From an uncultured Granulosicoccaceae bacterium (GTDB taxonomy: Bacteria > Pseudomonadota > Gammaproteobacteria > Granulosicoccales > Granulosicoccaceae): a stretch of 64,000 bases of DNA. Positions 51,243-61,260 of the stretch are shown piece after piece. Location: positions 235,687-299,686 of the forward strand of contig CALAJN010000009.1 in the NCBI GenBank assembly GCA_937922675.1. Direction: 5' to 3'. The notes under the pieces were generated by a model, which worked only from the letters and a program-made list of their open reading frames with translations, was not told where the DNA came from and did not search any database. Numbering within the stretch: the stretch's first letter is position 1; every line of letters begins with the position of its first letter. The translations under genes and the position numbers were made by a program.

Positions 51243-51898
51243 GCCGCAGCTCCTTGATCTTCACCGACGACTATCAGGCCGTCCTCAACAAACCGATACG
51301 GAGGAACCTCCAGGTTGGTTGGCGCAGGCACCCCAGCGTAGACACGACCCGCCAGATCGAATTTGGAACCGTGACAGGGACAAAAGAAACCACCGTCCCA
51401 ATCATCACCGAGATCTGCTGGTGCCAGATCCGGACGATAGGTGGGCGAACATCCAAGGTGGGTGCAGATACCCACAACAACCAGAAACTCCGGTTTTATC
51501 GAACGGGTCGCGTTGGCTGCGTAATCCGGTTGCATCGGTTGCCCGGAATCAGGATCCGACAATCGCGCAGTATCTGCATCAAGCGTTGCGAGCTGCTCCT
51601 CAGTGCGGTTGACAATCCACACCGGCTTGCCGCGCCACTCAACGGTCAGTAGCTGCCCCGCGCCGAGTTTTCCAATGTCGGCCTCGACCGGGGCACCGGC
51701 CGCCTTGGCTCGTGCGCTGGGCGACATGGACGTGACAAACGGCCAGGCCACAGCGGCAACACCGAGCCCACCAACCGCCGCCATGCCGCGGACCAGGGTC
51801 CGCCGGCGCTTGGGGTCCAGGCCGGCGGTGGACACGGAAGATTCAAGATCCAATTGACCCCGCGGACTACCGGCGCCGTTATCTGATGTCGCACTCAT
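51239..51898 (-). CDS. petA: Rieske iron-sulfur protein of the bc1 complex
   Basis: The Rieske subunit takes an electron from ubiquinol through its 2Fe-2S cluster. The 219-residue product has a twin-arginine-like signal anchor ([26 protein letters not shown]) and the cluster motifs CTHLGC and CPCHGS. GGAG lies seven bases before the ATG. It is the first gene of petABC-sspAB; the promoter should lie in the 164-bp gap shared with degS, but no clear hexamers were found. Confidence 0.96.
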   Translation of the reverse strand: MSATSDNGAGSPRGQLDLESSVSTAGLDPKRRRTLVRGMAAVGGLGVAAVAWPFVTSMSPSARAKAAGAPVEADIGKLGAGQLLTVEWRGKPVWIVNRTEEQLATLDADTARLSDPDSGQPMQPDYAANATRSIKPEFLVVVGICTHLGCSPTYRPDLAPADLGDDWDGGFFCPCHGSKFDLAGRVYAGVPAPTNLEVPPYRFVEDGLIVVGEDQGAAA

Positions 51899-52062
51899 GC
51901 GAAGACTCCACTCACTGACAGGTTTTCTATGTTCAAAGCTGAATTATTCTGGAACCAGGCACGCACTCGCAGACGAGAATCGTGCCTGACAGGCACTCAT
52001 CGCGGTAACACAACGCCCGACGCAGTCCCTGATTGTATACGGCTCGGATAACATCACCACTG

Positions 52063-53220
52063 ATGAATGCGCGATTTACTCTGCTCTACGTTACCGCCGG
52101 CGTTTTGGTCGGCGCCGCGTGGTGGGCATGGTCTTCTGATTTTGCGTCGAGAGCCAGCCGCAAATTGGAGGCCGCCAGCTCTCAGACTCCATCAGCAGCA
52201 CCGGCCGCTACCGTCCTGTCCTACAACGAGGCTGTCATGCGTGCCGCTCCGGCGGTCGTCAGCGTCTATGCCAGTCGTGCGCCAGCAGTCTCTGATACGA
52301 GCTCCCCCGCGGCCAACCGCGTGCAGACAACACAAGGCTCTGGAGTTGTGGTCAGGGCCGATGGCATCGTTGTGACCAACCGCCATATCGTCGACGGCGC
52401 GGAGATCATCAATGTCGCGCTGGCCAACGGGCGGTTGCACCCGGCCACCATGATTGGCAATGATGAGGCAACCGACATTGCAGTGCTGCAGATACCGGTC
52501 ACCGAACTTGCCTACCTGTCACTGGATACGGGCCCGGTGTTACGCGTCGGCGATGTGGTACTCGCGATAGGTAACCCCTTCGGGGTGGGTCAGACGGTAA
52601 CGCAGGGCATCGTCAGTGCGACGAGGCGGCGAGTTGCCAATGCCAGCCCGTGGCAGAACTTCATACAGATCGATGCTGCAATCAATCCCGGCAATTCAGG
52701 CGGCGCCTTGATCAATCCGGCAGGCGAGCTGGTCGGCGTCAATGCTGCGGTGTTCCGCCGACCCGACGGAAGTACTGCAGGATCCCTGCAGACCGCAGGC
52801 GCCAACGGATTCAGCGTCGCGGCGCAAGGTATCGGATTCGCGATACCAGCAACACTACTCGCCGAGGTGGTACCAGATATCGTGAAGCTGGGTCGCGTGG
52901 CGCGTGGCTGGCTGGGTATTGCAGCCGATGATCTCACCGTATTTCCGCGCTTGGCGCAAAACCTTGGCAGAGCTGCCGGAGCGGTTATCACCGATGTCAC
53001 CACCGGAGGCCCAGGCCAGATACACGGCTTGCAAAGTGGCGATATAGTCGTCGCCGTTGACGGGCTGGTGATCCAGAATGCCAACGATCTGTTGTTGGCT
53101 GTCTCCTCCAATCGACCAGGCTCGGTATCAAGACTTCGACTCGTTCGCAATGGTCGCGAACAAGAAATTGCCGTCACGCTGGATGAGCGCAAACCCAGAC
53201 CCGAAGGCGCGCAGGAATGA
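52063..53220 (+). CDS. DegS/AlgW-type periplasmic serine protease
   Basis: About 385 residues. An N-terminal membrane anchor (FTLLYVTAGVLVGAAWWAW) is followed by a trypsin-like domain with the triad His in VVTNRHIVDGA, Asp in NDEATDIAVLQI and Ser in NPGNSGGALIN, and by one PDZ domain (RGWLGIAADDL... IHGLQSGDIVVAVDGL). One PDZ plus an anchor points to DegS/AlgW, which cuts RseA/MucA when misfolded porins appear, rather than DegP. Place next to petABC matches algW in Pseudomonas. ATG 52063 is preferred over TTG 52033, though no good ribosome binding site is seen. Confidence 0.9.
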   Translation: MNARFTLLYVTAGVLVGAAWWAWSSDFASRASRKLEAASSQTPSAAPAATVLSYNEAVMRAAPAVVSVYASRAPAVSDTSSPAANRVQTTQGSGVVVRADGIVVTNRHIVDGAEIINVALANGRLHPATMIGNDEATDIAVLQIPVTELAYLSLDTGPVLRVGDVVLAIGNPFGVGQTVTQGIVSATRRRVANASPWQNFIQIDAAINPGNSGGALINPAGELVGVNAAVFRRPDGSTAGSLQTAGANGFSVAAQGIGFAIPATLLAEVVPDIVKLGRVARGWLGIAADDLTVFPRLAQNLGRAAGAVITDVTTGGPGQIHGLQSGDIVVAVDGLVIQNANDLLLAVSSNRPGSVSRLRLVRNGREQEIAVTLDERKPRPEGAQE

Positions 53221-53234
53221 GCCCCAGATGAGTC

Positions 53235-55595
53235 TCAGCTTCGGAGCGCAGTGGCCTTTGGTAGCACCCGTCCTCGGCGCCACCATTCCATCGCCACAAG
53301 CAACCACCAGAACCCTGCAGCGCCGGATCCCGAGCCGCTGCCCAAGGCAGGCAGATCGTTATTGCTCGGTACGACGGACTCAGCCGCGATTGTCGATTCA
53401 TTGGTGACCGTGTTGGATGCCATCAAGACACTGCCATCGGTCGTTGCGGTGTTGTCAGAGGGTGCGAGCTCCACGATACCTATCGGCACCAGCTCGCCGC
53501 CCACCGGCTCACCATAGGCCTCGACGCTGGTGTCGAGTGGCAGCTGAAACTCCACCCGCTCAGCCGGACCAATGGCGCTGATCTGGCAATCAGCACTGGT
53601 CGGAGTGGTGACGCGGCAATTGTCTGGCCATAGAACCTGACCCGGCACACCGGTCTCGACCACCAGGCGCGTGTCCAGACCCGTTGCAGTCTCCGGATTG
53701 GTGATACCGAACACGACAGCGTCACCACGCATGTTGGCGTCCAGGGAAAGATCGACCGTATTGGACAAACACGAAAGCGCCCGTGACGTAGCGACACTAC
53801 TGGCGCTGCAACGGGTCAAACGCGTGGACGTGTTGCCCGAGATGTGGGGCCACATCAATCCGTCCCGGTCAGCTGAACAAGCAGTGTCACTGTCATGTTG
53901 CGCGCCAAAGGAGTGCCCAAGCTCATGGGTGAGCAACACGTCGCCAAACGAGCTTGGCGTGGTGATGCCAACATCGTAGCCATCTGTTCTGCACAAGGTA
54001 TCTATCCACGCCAGACCCAGCGTCACGTCGGTCTTTTGATTACCTGTGAACAGATAGGTCGCTGCACTGTCGGCGAACAGGGTCTTCTGTGCCATGCGGT
54101 AGCTTCTGAACTTACGCAGAAAGCTCTCAAGCGTGCCCGCATCCAGCTTCAGAGGATCGGCATCATCAAGGAACCCGATTGCTTCATCCAGCGTAATGGC
54201 AAGACCATGTTGCCGGTACACACCATCGGCGACGTTCAGGTAGTCCAGCGCTGTTGCAAGCCCGCGCCCGGAGTGATAAGCATCAAAGCGGCTGTCGACC
54301 ACTATCGACATCGGCACAGACCGAATCTCGGTCATTGCCGAACCTGAGCGTCGTGTGATTGCTGCCTCGGCGCCGCGCGGCGGTGCCTGCAACAAATCAA
54401 TGGCCTGCAATTGACTGGCAATCGAGGGGTCGGAAGGGTCAAGCGAGCGAATCGAGCCCATCCCCCCGCGCCGACTGGCGGGCTGATAATAGTCGAGTGT
54501 TCCAGTCAGATGACCGGGTAGCAAGCGCATACGCGCACCATTGATCTCGATCATGCCGGTGATGGCACCATCACTTATGGTAGCCCGCACCCAGGAATCA
54601 GGCGCACCTTCCACCTCGCCTTCATAAACCCCTATATCTGGCGGTAGACGATCAGTGAGGCGAGCGTCTTTCCAGCCGGTGTCGCGCACCAGGGCACTCG
54701 GTGACAACAACAACTGCATGTCGATTCCATCGACGTTCACTCCCACTCGCATCCGCCCATCTTCGAGCACTGTTCGGTTGGCCATACGACTGGCGGTACG
54801 CAAGCGGCGATCGATGATGTCGATTCGTCGCTCGGCGCGGTCAAACCAATAGCGCGACAAGACGTTGCCAGCAGGCCAGCGAAAACCGAAAGGCAGACCC
54901 AAGGCGGTATGCCTGTCACGCAAGGTAATCAGTGTTTTACGAGCATTTGCGGTATCACCCATCTGTTCGGCCACAATGGCGGACAAGTAGTCGGCTGAAT
55001 CACTGTAAGCCGATTCGGGGAAGCGGCGCGAGAGCTCGGCAAGCCGCTCTTGTGCATCGGGAAAATCGTAGCCATCCATGACGCTGAGGTAGGCACTGAG
55101 ATACAAGGCGTCATCCAACAAGGTAGAGGTCGCACGCTCTCGGGCAATCCAATCCAGAAGGTCCAGCGCTTGATCAAGCTCACCTGCATCACGCGCATCA
55201 AGTGCACGCAAGAACACCGACAGAGAATCACCCGCATCAGAAGCTTCATGCAGTACTGCAACTCTGGTCTGCACAGCGGAGAGCTTTGAAAATGAAGGAT
55301 AGCTCGACTGCACGCGCCGCAAGGCAACCAGAGCATCGCTGTGTTTGCCCTGCTTGATCAGAGCCAAGGCTGCGTCATAGGCCCGTTGCGCCGGCGCTTC
55401 ATCCACCCGCAAAACAACAGCATCAAACCCCTCCGTTGTGGCAGCCCGCGCAAGGCTTGGCACGCCTGAACTCAATGCGAGAACAAGCGCCAGGGCACCT
55501 ACGGCCACGGTAAGACGCAAACGATGCTGCGCGTTGCTAGACACTGGCACTGTCTCAGTCAATGACTTCTCCGCCGCTGACTTACGCGCGACCAC
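53235..55595 (-). CDS. Secreted ADAM/reprolysin-like (M12B) zinc metalloprotease with GlyGly-CTERM-like tail
   Basis: About 786 residues. In order: an N-terminal signal (LTVAVGALALVLALSSG), a helical TPR-like region (about 65-240), a segment resembling the M12B propeptide (VYEGEVEGAPDSWVRATISDG), a metalloprotease domain with the zinc motif HELGHSFGAQHD near residue 556, and a Cys-containing downstream region. The C-terminus GSGSGSGAAGFWWLLVAMEWWRRGR has the Gly/Ser stretch, hydrophobic span and basic end of a GlyGly-CTERM sorting signal, normally processed by rhombosortase. It overlaps the HAMP gene by 14 bases. The start is GTG; TTG 55562 with GGAG six bases upstream is a good alternative. 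Substrate unknown. Confidence 0.82.
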   Translation of the reverse strand: MVARKSAAEKSLTETVPVSSNAQHRLRLTVAVGALALVLALSSGVPSLARAATTEGFDAVVLRVDEAPAQRAYDAALALIKQGKHSDALVALRRVQSSYPSFSKLSAVQTRVAVLHEASDAGDSLSVFLRALDARDAGELDQALDLLDWIARERATSTLLDDALYLSAYLSVMDGYDFPDAQERLAELSRRFPESAYSDSADYLSAIVAEQMGDTANARKTLITLRDRHTALGLPFGFRWPAGNVLSRYWFDRAERRIDIIDRRLRTASRMANRTVLEDGRMRVGVNVDGIDMQLLLSPSALVRDTGWKDARLTDRLPPDIGVYEGEVEGAPDSWVRATISDGAITGMIEINGARMRLLPGHLTGTLDYYQPASRRGGMGSIRSLDPSDPSIASQLQAIDLLQAPPRGAEAAITRRSGSAMTEIRSVPMSIVVDSRFDAYHSGRGLATALDYLNVADGVYRQHGLAITLDEAIGFLDDADPLKLDAGTLESFLRKFRSYRMAQKTLFADSAATYLFTGNQKTDVTLGLAWIDTLCRTDGYDVGITTPSSFGDVLLTHELGHSFGAQHDSDTACSADRDGLMWPHISGNTSTRLTRCSASSVATSRALSCLSNTVDLSLDANMRGDAVVFGITNPETATGLDTRLVVETGVPGQVLWPDNCRVTTPTSADCQISAIGPAERVEFQLPLDTSVEAYGEPVGGELVPIGIVELAPSDNTATTDGSVLMASNTVTNESTIAAESVVPSNNDLPALGSGSGSGAAGFWWLLVAMEWWRRGRVLPKATALRS

Positions 55596-56235
55596 TACCG
55601 GACGCTGGCAGCTGGTCAGACTCGGCTACCGTTGCTTTGACGCGCCCTGCATCAAACCAGGATAGCTCTTCGCGACAATTCTCCAAAGCGGCGCGCATCT
55701 GCTGCGCATCGGGGCTTGGCTGCTCGTGCAGAGAATCAAGGATGGCGGTAGCCGCACGCGCGTCAGCCACGTGCGACTGCACGGTTGCTACCGCACGATT
55801 GAGCGCCTCGGCAAGCTCTGCAAACTCAGCAGAATCCCCCGCGCGCAGGCGCGTGTCCAGCTTACCGTCACCAATATCGTTAAGGGCGCGCCGCATGGCG
55901 AGAATCGGGCTACCCAGCTTGCGCACAATCCAGGTACCAATGATGCCTGTCACTACCGCATTGATCGCAAGCATCACGAGCAGCCATTGGGACATGGCAT
56001 CGCCCACCGACGGCACAGCATCGGCCAGACGCGCCATGTCTTCTGAGGCAAACAGCAGCGGCGCGTTACCGCTGACAAGCGAACCGAGCAGCTGATAGTG
56101 AAACACACCCAACAGCAGCGTCGATTGCACGATAAAAAAGCCCATGAGCATGAGCACCCGACGCAGCTGCCGCATCTGGAAGGTCTTGTCGCGCACCAGC
56201 GAAAGCGGAAAGACCGAATCTGACGAACGCGCCAT
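55582..56235 (-). CDS. HAMP-domain membrane protein without an output domain
   Basis: A 217-residue protein with two membrane spans (about 26-48 and 84-105), a short periplasmic loop of about 35 residues, and a HAMP domain (about 106-160, containing KLGSPILAMRRALNDIGDGKLDTRLRAGD) followed by a helical, probably coiled-coil tail. There is no kinase, GGDEF or chemotaxis domain, so signalling would need a partner. The stop overlaps the metalloprotease start by 14 bases, suggesting joint expression. I do not recognise a named family. Confidence 0.75.
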   Translation of the reverse strand: MARSSDSVFPLSLVRDKTFQMRQLRRVLMLMGFFIVQSTLLLGVFHYQLLGSLVSGNAPLLFASEDMARLADAVPSVGDAMSQWLLVMLAINAVVTGIIGTWIVRKLGSPILAMRRALNDIGDGKLDTRLRAGDSAEFAELAEALNRAVATVQSHVADARAATAILDSLHEQPSPDAQQMRAALENCREELSWFDAGRVKATVAESDQLPASGSGRA

Positions 56236-56288
56236 GACCTGTGCCTGGATGAGGCCTCTTTTACCGAGGCGATATCAGTAAGGTCGGC

Positions 56289-56450
56289 GTGACGCGGCGT
56301 GACTTGACTCACACACGTAACGCAAGAGCGCCTGAGGCCCGTGACAGATCACAGTCTGTGGACTGGCTCACACAGCGTGGCTTCGAGTTTGTTCCTGAGA
56401 CCGACCCGGGCTTGAGTCTCGCCAAGAGACTCGCCGCAAGCCTCGCCTGA
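56289..56450 (+). CDS. Possible small ORF (53 residues), uncertain
   Basis: A GTG-led frame preceded by AAGG encodes a 53-residue polar protein starting MTRRDLTHTRNARAPEARD and ending LSLAKRLAASLA. It fills most of the 219-bp gap between the HAMP gene and aroG, on the opposite strand. The frame is too short for the track. No family is recognised, and it may be chance; the end also forms a GAGTCTC/GAGACTC stem (56414-56432). Confidence 0.25.
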   Translation: MTRRDLTHTRNARAPEARDRSQSVDWLTQRGFEFVPETDPGLSLAKRLAASLA

Positions 56451-56454
56451 GGTC

Positions 56455-57507
56455 TCAGCCCAGTGTTCGCCGTGCCACTACAGCTTCGGCGAGCTGATCC
56501 AACAGCGGTTTGGTGTCATCCCAGGCGAGACAGGCATCAGTGACGCTTTGCCCGTACATCAACGGCTTGTGTGACGGTGATTGATTGCCTTCGACCAGGT
56601 TGCTCTCGATCATTACCCCGGTGATGCGCCCATCTCCCGAGCTGATCTGCGAGCACACATCGCGACCAACGTAGACCTGCCTGCGGTGCAACTTGCGCGA
56701 ATTTGCGTGACTGAAATCGATCATCACGCGCTCTCGCAAACCCGCCTTGCGCAACAGCGCGCAGGCATCGTCGACACTTGCCGCATCGTAGTTGGTGTGA
56801 AGTTTTCCGCCGCGCAGAATGAGATGACAATCCGCATTGCCAGCGGTCTTGAAAATGGCCGAACTACCTTCCTTTGTGGCAGATAGAAAATGGTGCGAAT
56901 GCTGGGCTGAACCGATTGCATCTACAGCAATTTGCACGCTACCCGCCGTCCCGTTCTTGAAGCCGACAGGGCAAGACAAGCCCGACGCCAACTCACGGTG
57001 CCCTTGACTCTCCGTGGTTCGCGCACCGATTGCGCCCCAACCGACCAGGTCAGCAATGTACTGAGGACTGATCAGGTCCAGGTACTCCACACCTGCCGGC
57101 ATACCCATGCCAGCCAGGTCTCTCAATAAGCCTCGCGCGGTCGCCAGACCCTCGTTGATGCGAAAGCTGCCGTCCATACGCGGATCATTGATCAGACCCT
57201 TCCAACCGACCGTGGTACGCGGCTTTTCGAAGTAGACGCGCATGATCACCACCAACTCGCCGGCCAGCCGCTCACGCGCCTCATGCAGGCCCTTGGCGTA
57301 CTCAAGTGCCGCCGCCGGATCGTGGATTGAACACGGGCCAACCACCACGACGAGTCGATCATCATCGCCATCAAGCACGCGACGTACATCATCGCGACAA
57401 CCGCGTACAGTCGCCGCCGCCGCATCACTGACCGGCAGTTCGCTGATCAATGATTCAGGTGAACGAAGTTCGATCTCCTGGCTGATTCGCAGGTCGTCTG
57501 TGGACAT
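56455..57507 (-). CDS. 3-deoxy-7-phosphoheptulonate (DAHP) synthase, class I
   Basis: DAHP synthase joins phosphoenolpyruvate and erythrose 4-phosphate, the first step of aromatic amino acid synthesis. The 350-residue product is the class I (AroF/G/H) type with VVVGPCSIHDPAAALEYA, YFEKPRTTVGWKGLINDPRMDGSF, VGFKNGTAGSVQIAVDAI and MIDFSHANSRKLHRRQ. Which amino acid inhibits it cannot be read reliably. ATG 57507 is preferred over the track start 57603, which lies in hisG. It starts seven bases after the hisG stop, so co-transcription with murA-hisG is likely, an unusual combination. Confidence 0.93.
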   Translation of the reverse strand: MSTDDLRISQEIELRSPESLISELPVSDAAAATVRGCRDDVRRVLDGDDDRLVVVVGPCSIHDPAAALEYAKGLHEARERLAGELVVIMRVYFEKPRTTVGWKGLINDPRMDGSFRINEGLATARGLLRDLAGMGMPAGVEYLDLISPQYIADLVGWGAIGARTTESQGHRELASGLSCPVGFKNGTAGSVQIAVDAIGSAQHSHHFLSATKEGSSAIFKTAGNADCHLILRGGKLHTNYDAASVDDACALLRKAGLRERVMIDFSHANSRKLHRRQVYVGRDVCSQISSGDGRITGVMIESNLVEGNQSPSHKPLMYGQSVTDACLAWDDTKPLLDQLAEAVVARRTLG

Positions 57508-57514
57508 CGACTTC

Positions 57515-58201
57515 TCAGGACTCTGTTTGGGAGGATTCTTGGGTGGATTCGGGCAGCTGACACGCTGCCGCAAGTTCAGAAATGACGGCTGATAGCTCGG
57601 CATGGCGCACCTTCATGGCAGGCCGATTGACAATCAGCCTTGCGCTGATCGGAGCGATCATCTCGATCGGCTCAAGCCCATTGGCCCTCAGAGTAGAGCC
57701 GGTATCGACAACATCGACGATCAGATCAGCCAGACCTACCAGAGGCGCAAGCTCCATTGACCCATACAACTTGACCAGCTCGACCTGACGCCCGGCGGCT
57801 GCAAAATGCGCTCGCGCAGACTTTGGAAACTTGGTCGCTACACGCGGCCGTTGAGGCAACTCCGCAGCATCCACAGGACCCGCAACCATCAACTTGCACC
57901 GTGCAATACCCAGATCGAGCGGCTCCAACACACCTTCCCCGCCGTGCTCATTGAGAACGTCTTTCCCCACAACCCCTAAATCAGCTCCCCCATATTGCAC
58001 ATAGGTCGGAACGTCGGAGGCGCGCACAATCAAAAACTCAACGCGACCATCGGCACTCGGGATGCGTAGCTTGCGTGATTCAGACGGGTGCTCACTCGGC
58101 ACCAGACCTGCTGCCTCAAGGAGCGGCAGAGTGTCATCAAAAATGCGCCCCTTTGACAGGGCAAATCGCAAGGGTGAAACCGACAAGGCTGACATCGTCA
58201 T
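57515..58201 (-). CDS. hisG: HisG, ATP phosphoribosyltransferase (short form)
   Basis: HisG makes phosphoribosyl-ATP, the first step of histidine synthesis. At 228 residues it is the short form lacking the C-terminal regulatory domain; such enzymes need the HisRS-like HisZ partner, which is not in this window. [35 protein letters not shown] and the PRPP-binding [15 protein letters not shown] are present. The murA-hisG pair is conserved in gammaproteobacteria. A second ATG two codons in (58195) is an equally possible start. Confidence 0.94.
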   Translation of the reverse strand: MTMSALSVSPLRFALSKGRIFDDTLPLLEAAGLVPSEHPSESRKLRIPSADGRVEFLIVRASDVPTYVQYGGADLGVVGKDVLNEHGGEGVLEPLDLGIARCKLMVAGPVDAAELPQRPRVATKFPKSARAHFAAAGRQVELVKLYGSMELAPLVGLADLIVDVVDTGSTLRANGLEPIEMIAPISARLIVNRPAMKVRHAELSAVISELAAACQLPESTQESSQTES

Positions 58202-58209
58202 CAGAAGAT

Positions 58210-59520
<1,311 letters not shown>

Positions 59521-59643
59521 TCAGCACCCCCGGCAAGCCAGCCAGTCTTCAGGGCCGGTTGGGACCCGTTGACGAACCGGTAGAGAGCAGGGCTCGCGCT
59601 GACGGCCGCGCACTCAGCCGGAACGCGGCTTGATTACGCCGCT

Positions 59644-59649
59644 ATTATA
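59644..59649 (-). promoter_or_regulatory. Putative -10 element (TATAAT) upstream of murA
   Basis: A perfect TATAAT on the minus strand, 172 bases before the murA ATG, in the 241-bp gap after mlaB. No good -35 hexamer is found at normal spacing, so the call is tentative. It would give murA-hisG-aroG a promoter independent of mla. Confidence 0.35.
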
Positions 59650-59713
59650 ACGCCGCTGCTTGACCCTTGCTTACGCGTCGCGCAAGGCTGCGTCCCAGAT
59701 CACCCGAATATGC

Positions 59714-60028
59714 TCAGGCAAGCTGTGGCTGCAATAATTCAGTGACCTGACACACCTCGGCGAGCTGCAGCAGACCCGTCGGCACTCCGGCGAAGGTAAC
59801 CTTGTGTTTGCTGCGGCGGGCTACTGCTAGCCACTCGATCAAAATAGCCAGCCCCACGCTATTGCTGTGCGACACGCCGGACAGGTCAACGGTGAGGTTC
59901 CGAGTCGCCTCTATGGCTACTCGGCCACAGTCCAGCACGGCACCACCATTGTCAAAATCGATCTCACCCGCCACGGTCAGCGAGCTGCCTTCATGTCGGC
60001 AAGTCAAGTTGGTGGCATTTGGACTCAT
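59714..60028 (-). CDS. mlaB: MlaB, STAS-domain subunit of the Mla transporter
   Basis: A 104-residue STAS-domain protein that binds MlaF and stabilises the MlaFEDB complex. It contains the STAS core VDLSGVSHSNSVGLAILIEWLAVARRS, with Ser-Asn-Ser where the family has the conserved serine/threonine. Its ATG overlaps the mlaC stop (ATGA). Confidence 0.92.
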   Translation of the reverse strand: MSPNATNLTCRHEGSSLTVAGEIDFDNGGAVLDCGRVAIEATRNLTVDLSGVSHSNSVGLAILIEWLAVARRSKHKVTFAGVPTGLLQLAEVCQVTELLQPQLA

Positions 60029-60678
60029 GACTTTCTGGCATTACGCTCTTCAAGCGTCTTGAGCAGGCCTGCAATACCGCCCTTGCTGATCTCGTTGGAG
60101 AACGCGCTGCGGTAACTGGTTACCAGGCTGATACCGTTGACTTCGATGTCATAGATCTTCCAGCCGCCCTTGTCGCGCAACTTGTAGATAACCGGCACGT
60201 CGCCGGCCCCACCGGATTGATTGAATTCGGAGCGAACCACAGCTCGGTCTTCACGGCGCTCTGGGCGAAACGGCAGAAACGAGATCGTCTGACCGCGGTA
60301 TTCCGAAAGCGCTCCTGAGTAAGTGTTCATCAACAGTTTCTTGAACTGCGTCACCAGCTCCGGCTTCTGCGCAGCATCCGCTCGTCGCCAGAATTTTCCA
60401 ACCGCAAGCTTGGTCATCGTGCCAAAGTCAACATGCGGAGTAATGATTTCGTCAACACGTTGCGCAAGCAACTCCGGGTCATTGGCGAGCGCATCGCCCT
60501 CTGCCTCAAGTACCTGAATGGCCTCATTGACAGCATCCTCGACCAACGATTGGGCCGGATGCTCCTGCGCCGCCGCACCTTGTGCAAAGGACAGCATCAT
60601 CAGGGCAATTGCCGCGATGATTGTCGCTATCGGTGCGCTTAGCGGTGTGCGGGTTCGTGCCATGGGGGAGACGCTCAT
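60025..60678 (-). CDS. mlaC: MlaC, periplasmic phospholipid-binding protein
   Basis: MlaC shuttles phospholipid between MlaA in the outer membrane and MlaD in the inner membrane. From ATG 60678 the product is 217 residues with a cleavable signal (APIATIIAAIALMMLSFAQGAAAQ) and the family domain (FGTMTKLAVGKFWRRADAAQKPELVTQFKKLL). GGAG eight bases upstream supports this start; the track start at 60768 adds a polar extension that would bury the signal peptide. Confidence 0.95.
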   Translation of the reverse strand: MSVSPMARTRTPLSAPIATIIAAIALMMLSFAQGAAAQEHPAQSLVEDAVNEAIQVLEAEGDALANDPELLAQRVDEIITPHVDFGTMTKLAVGKFWRRADAAQKPELVTQFKKLLMNTYSGALSEYRGQTISFLPFRPERREDRAVVRSEFNQSGGAGDVPVIYKLRDKGGWKIYDIEVNGISLVTSYRSAFSNEISKGGIAGLLKTLEERNARKS

Positions 60679-60786
60679 CGAGTCTGCTCCTACTTTAAGG
60701 TATGTGTGAGACTGCATCGGACCGTTGGCGTTCCTTGTCTGACTGTTTTTGTTGCCCAGGTCATTCAATTCGCGACCCAGGTCGCC

Positions 60787-61251
60787 CTATTCTGCGCCCG
60801 ACCGGCTGAACAGTACCTGACCAATCAGTCGCTCAAGCACTATTGCAGATTGCGTCAGCGTAATCTCATCACCGTCGATCAGCGCGATGTCCTCCGCGCC
60901 AGCCTCCAGCCCGATGTATTGCTCGCCGAGCAAACCGGCGGTGTAGATGCTCGCTGTGGTGTCTTCAGGAAAAGCATCCACAAACTCGGCTTCCACCTTC
61001 AGCGTCACCTTGGCTGCAAAGTCTTCCGGGATGTAGGCAATCGACTCCACCTGTCCCACGCGCACGCCACTGGCTGAAACCGGTGCCCCGGACTTCAAAC
61101 CGCCGACGTTTTCAAATTCGGCAACAAGGGTGTATCCGCCGCTGGAACCCAGCCCAGTCAAATTGCTGACACGCATGGCCAGAAACAACATGGCCCCAAG
61201 AAACAACAGCATGAAGAGGCCGACGAGGATTTCGGTTAATCGTGAGTTCAT
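60787..61251 (-). CDS. mlaD: MlaD, MCE-domain protein of the Mla transporter
   Basis: MlaD forms a hexameric periplasmic ring on MlaFE and passes lipids to MlaC. The 154-residue product has an N-terminal membrane anchor (EILVGLFMLLFLGAMLFLAM) and one MCE domain (YTLVAEFENVGGLKSGAPVSASGVRVGQV), with LLGEQYIGLEAG near the C-terminus. It is slightly shorter than the E. coli protein (183), lacking part of the C-terminal tail. Confidence 0.95.
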   Translation of the reverse strand: MNSRLTEILVGLFMLLFLGAMLFLAMRVSNLTGLGSSGGYTLVAEFENVGGLKSGAPVSASGVRVGQVESIAYIPEDFAAKVTLKVEAEFVDAFPEDTTASIYTAGLLGEQYIGLEAGAEDIALIDGDEITLTQSAIVLERLIGQVLFSRSGAE

Positions 61252-61260
61252 TGAACTGCC

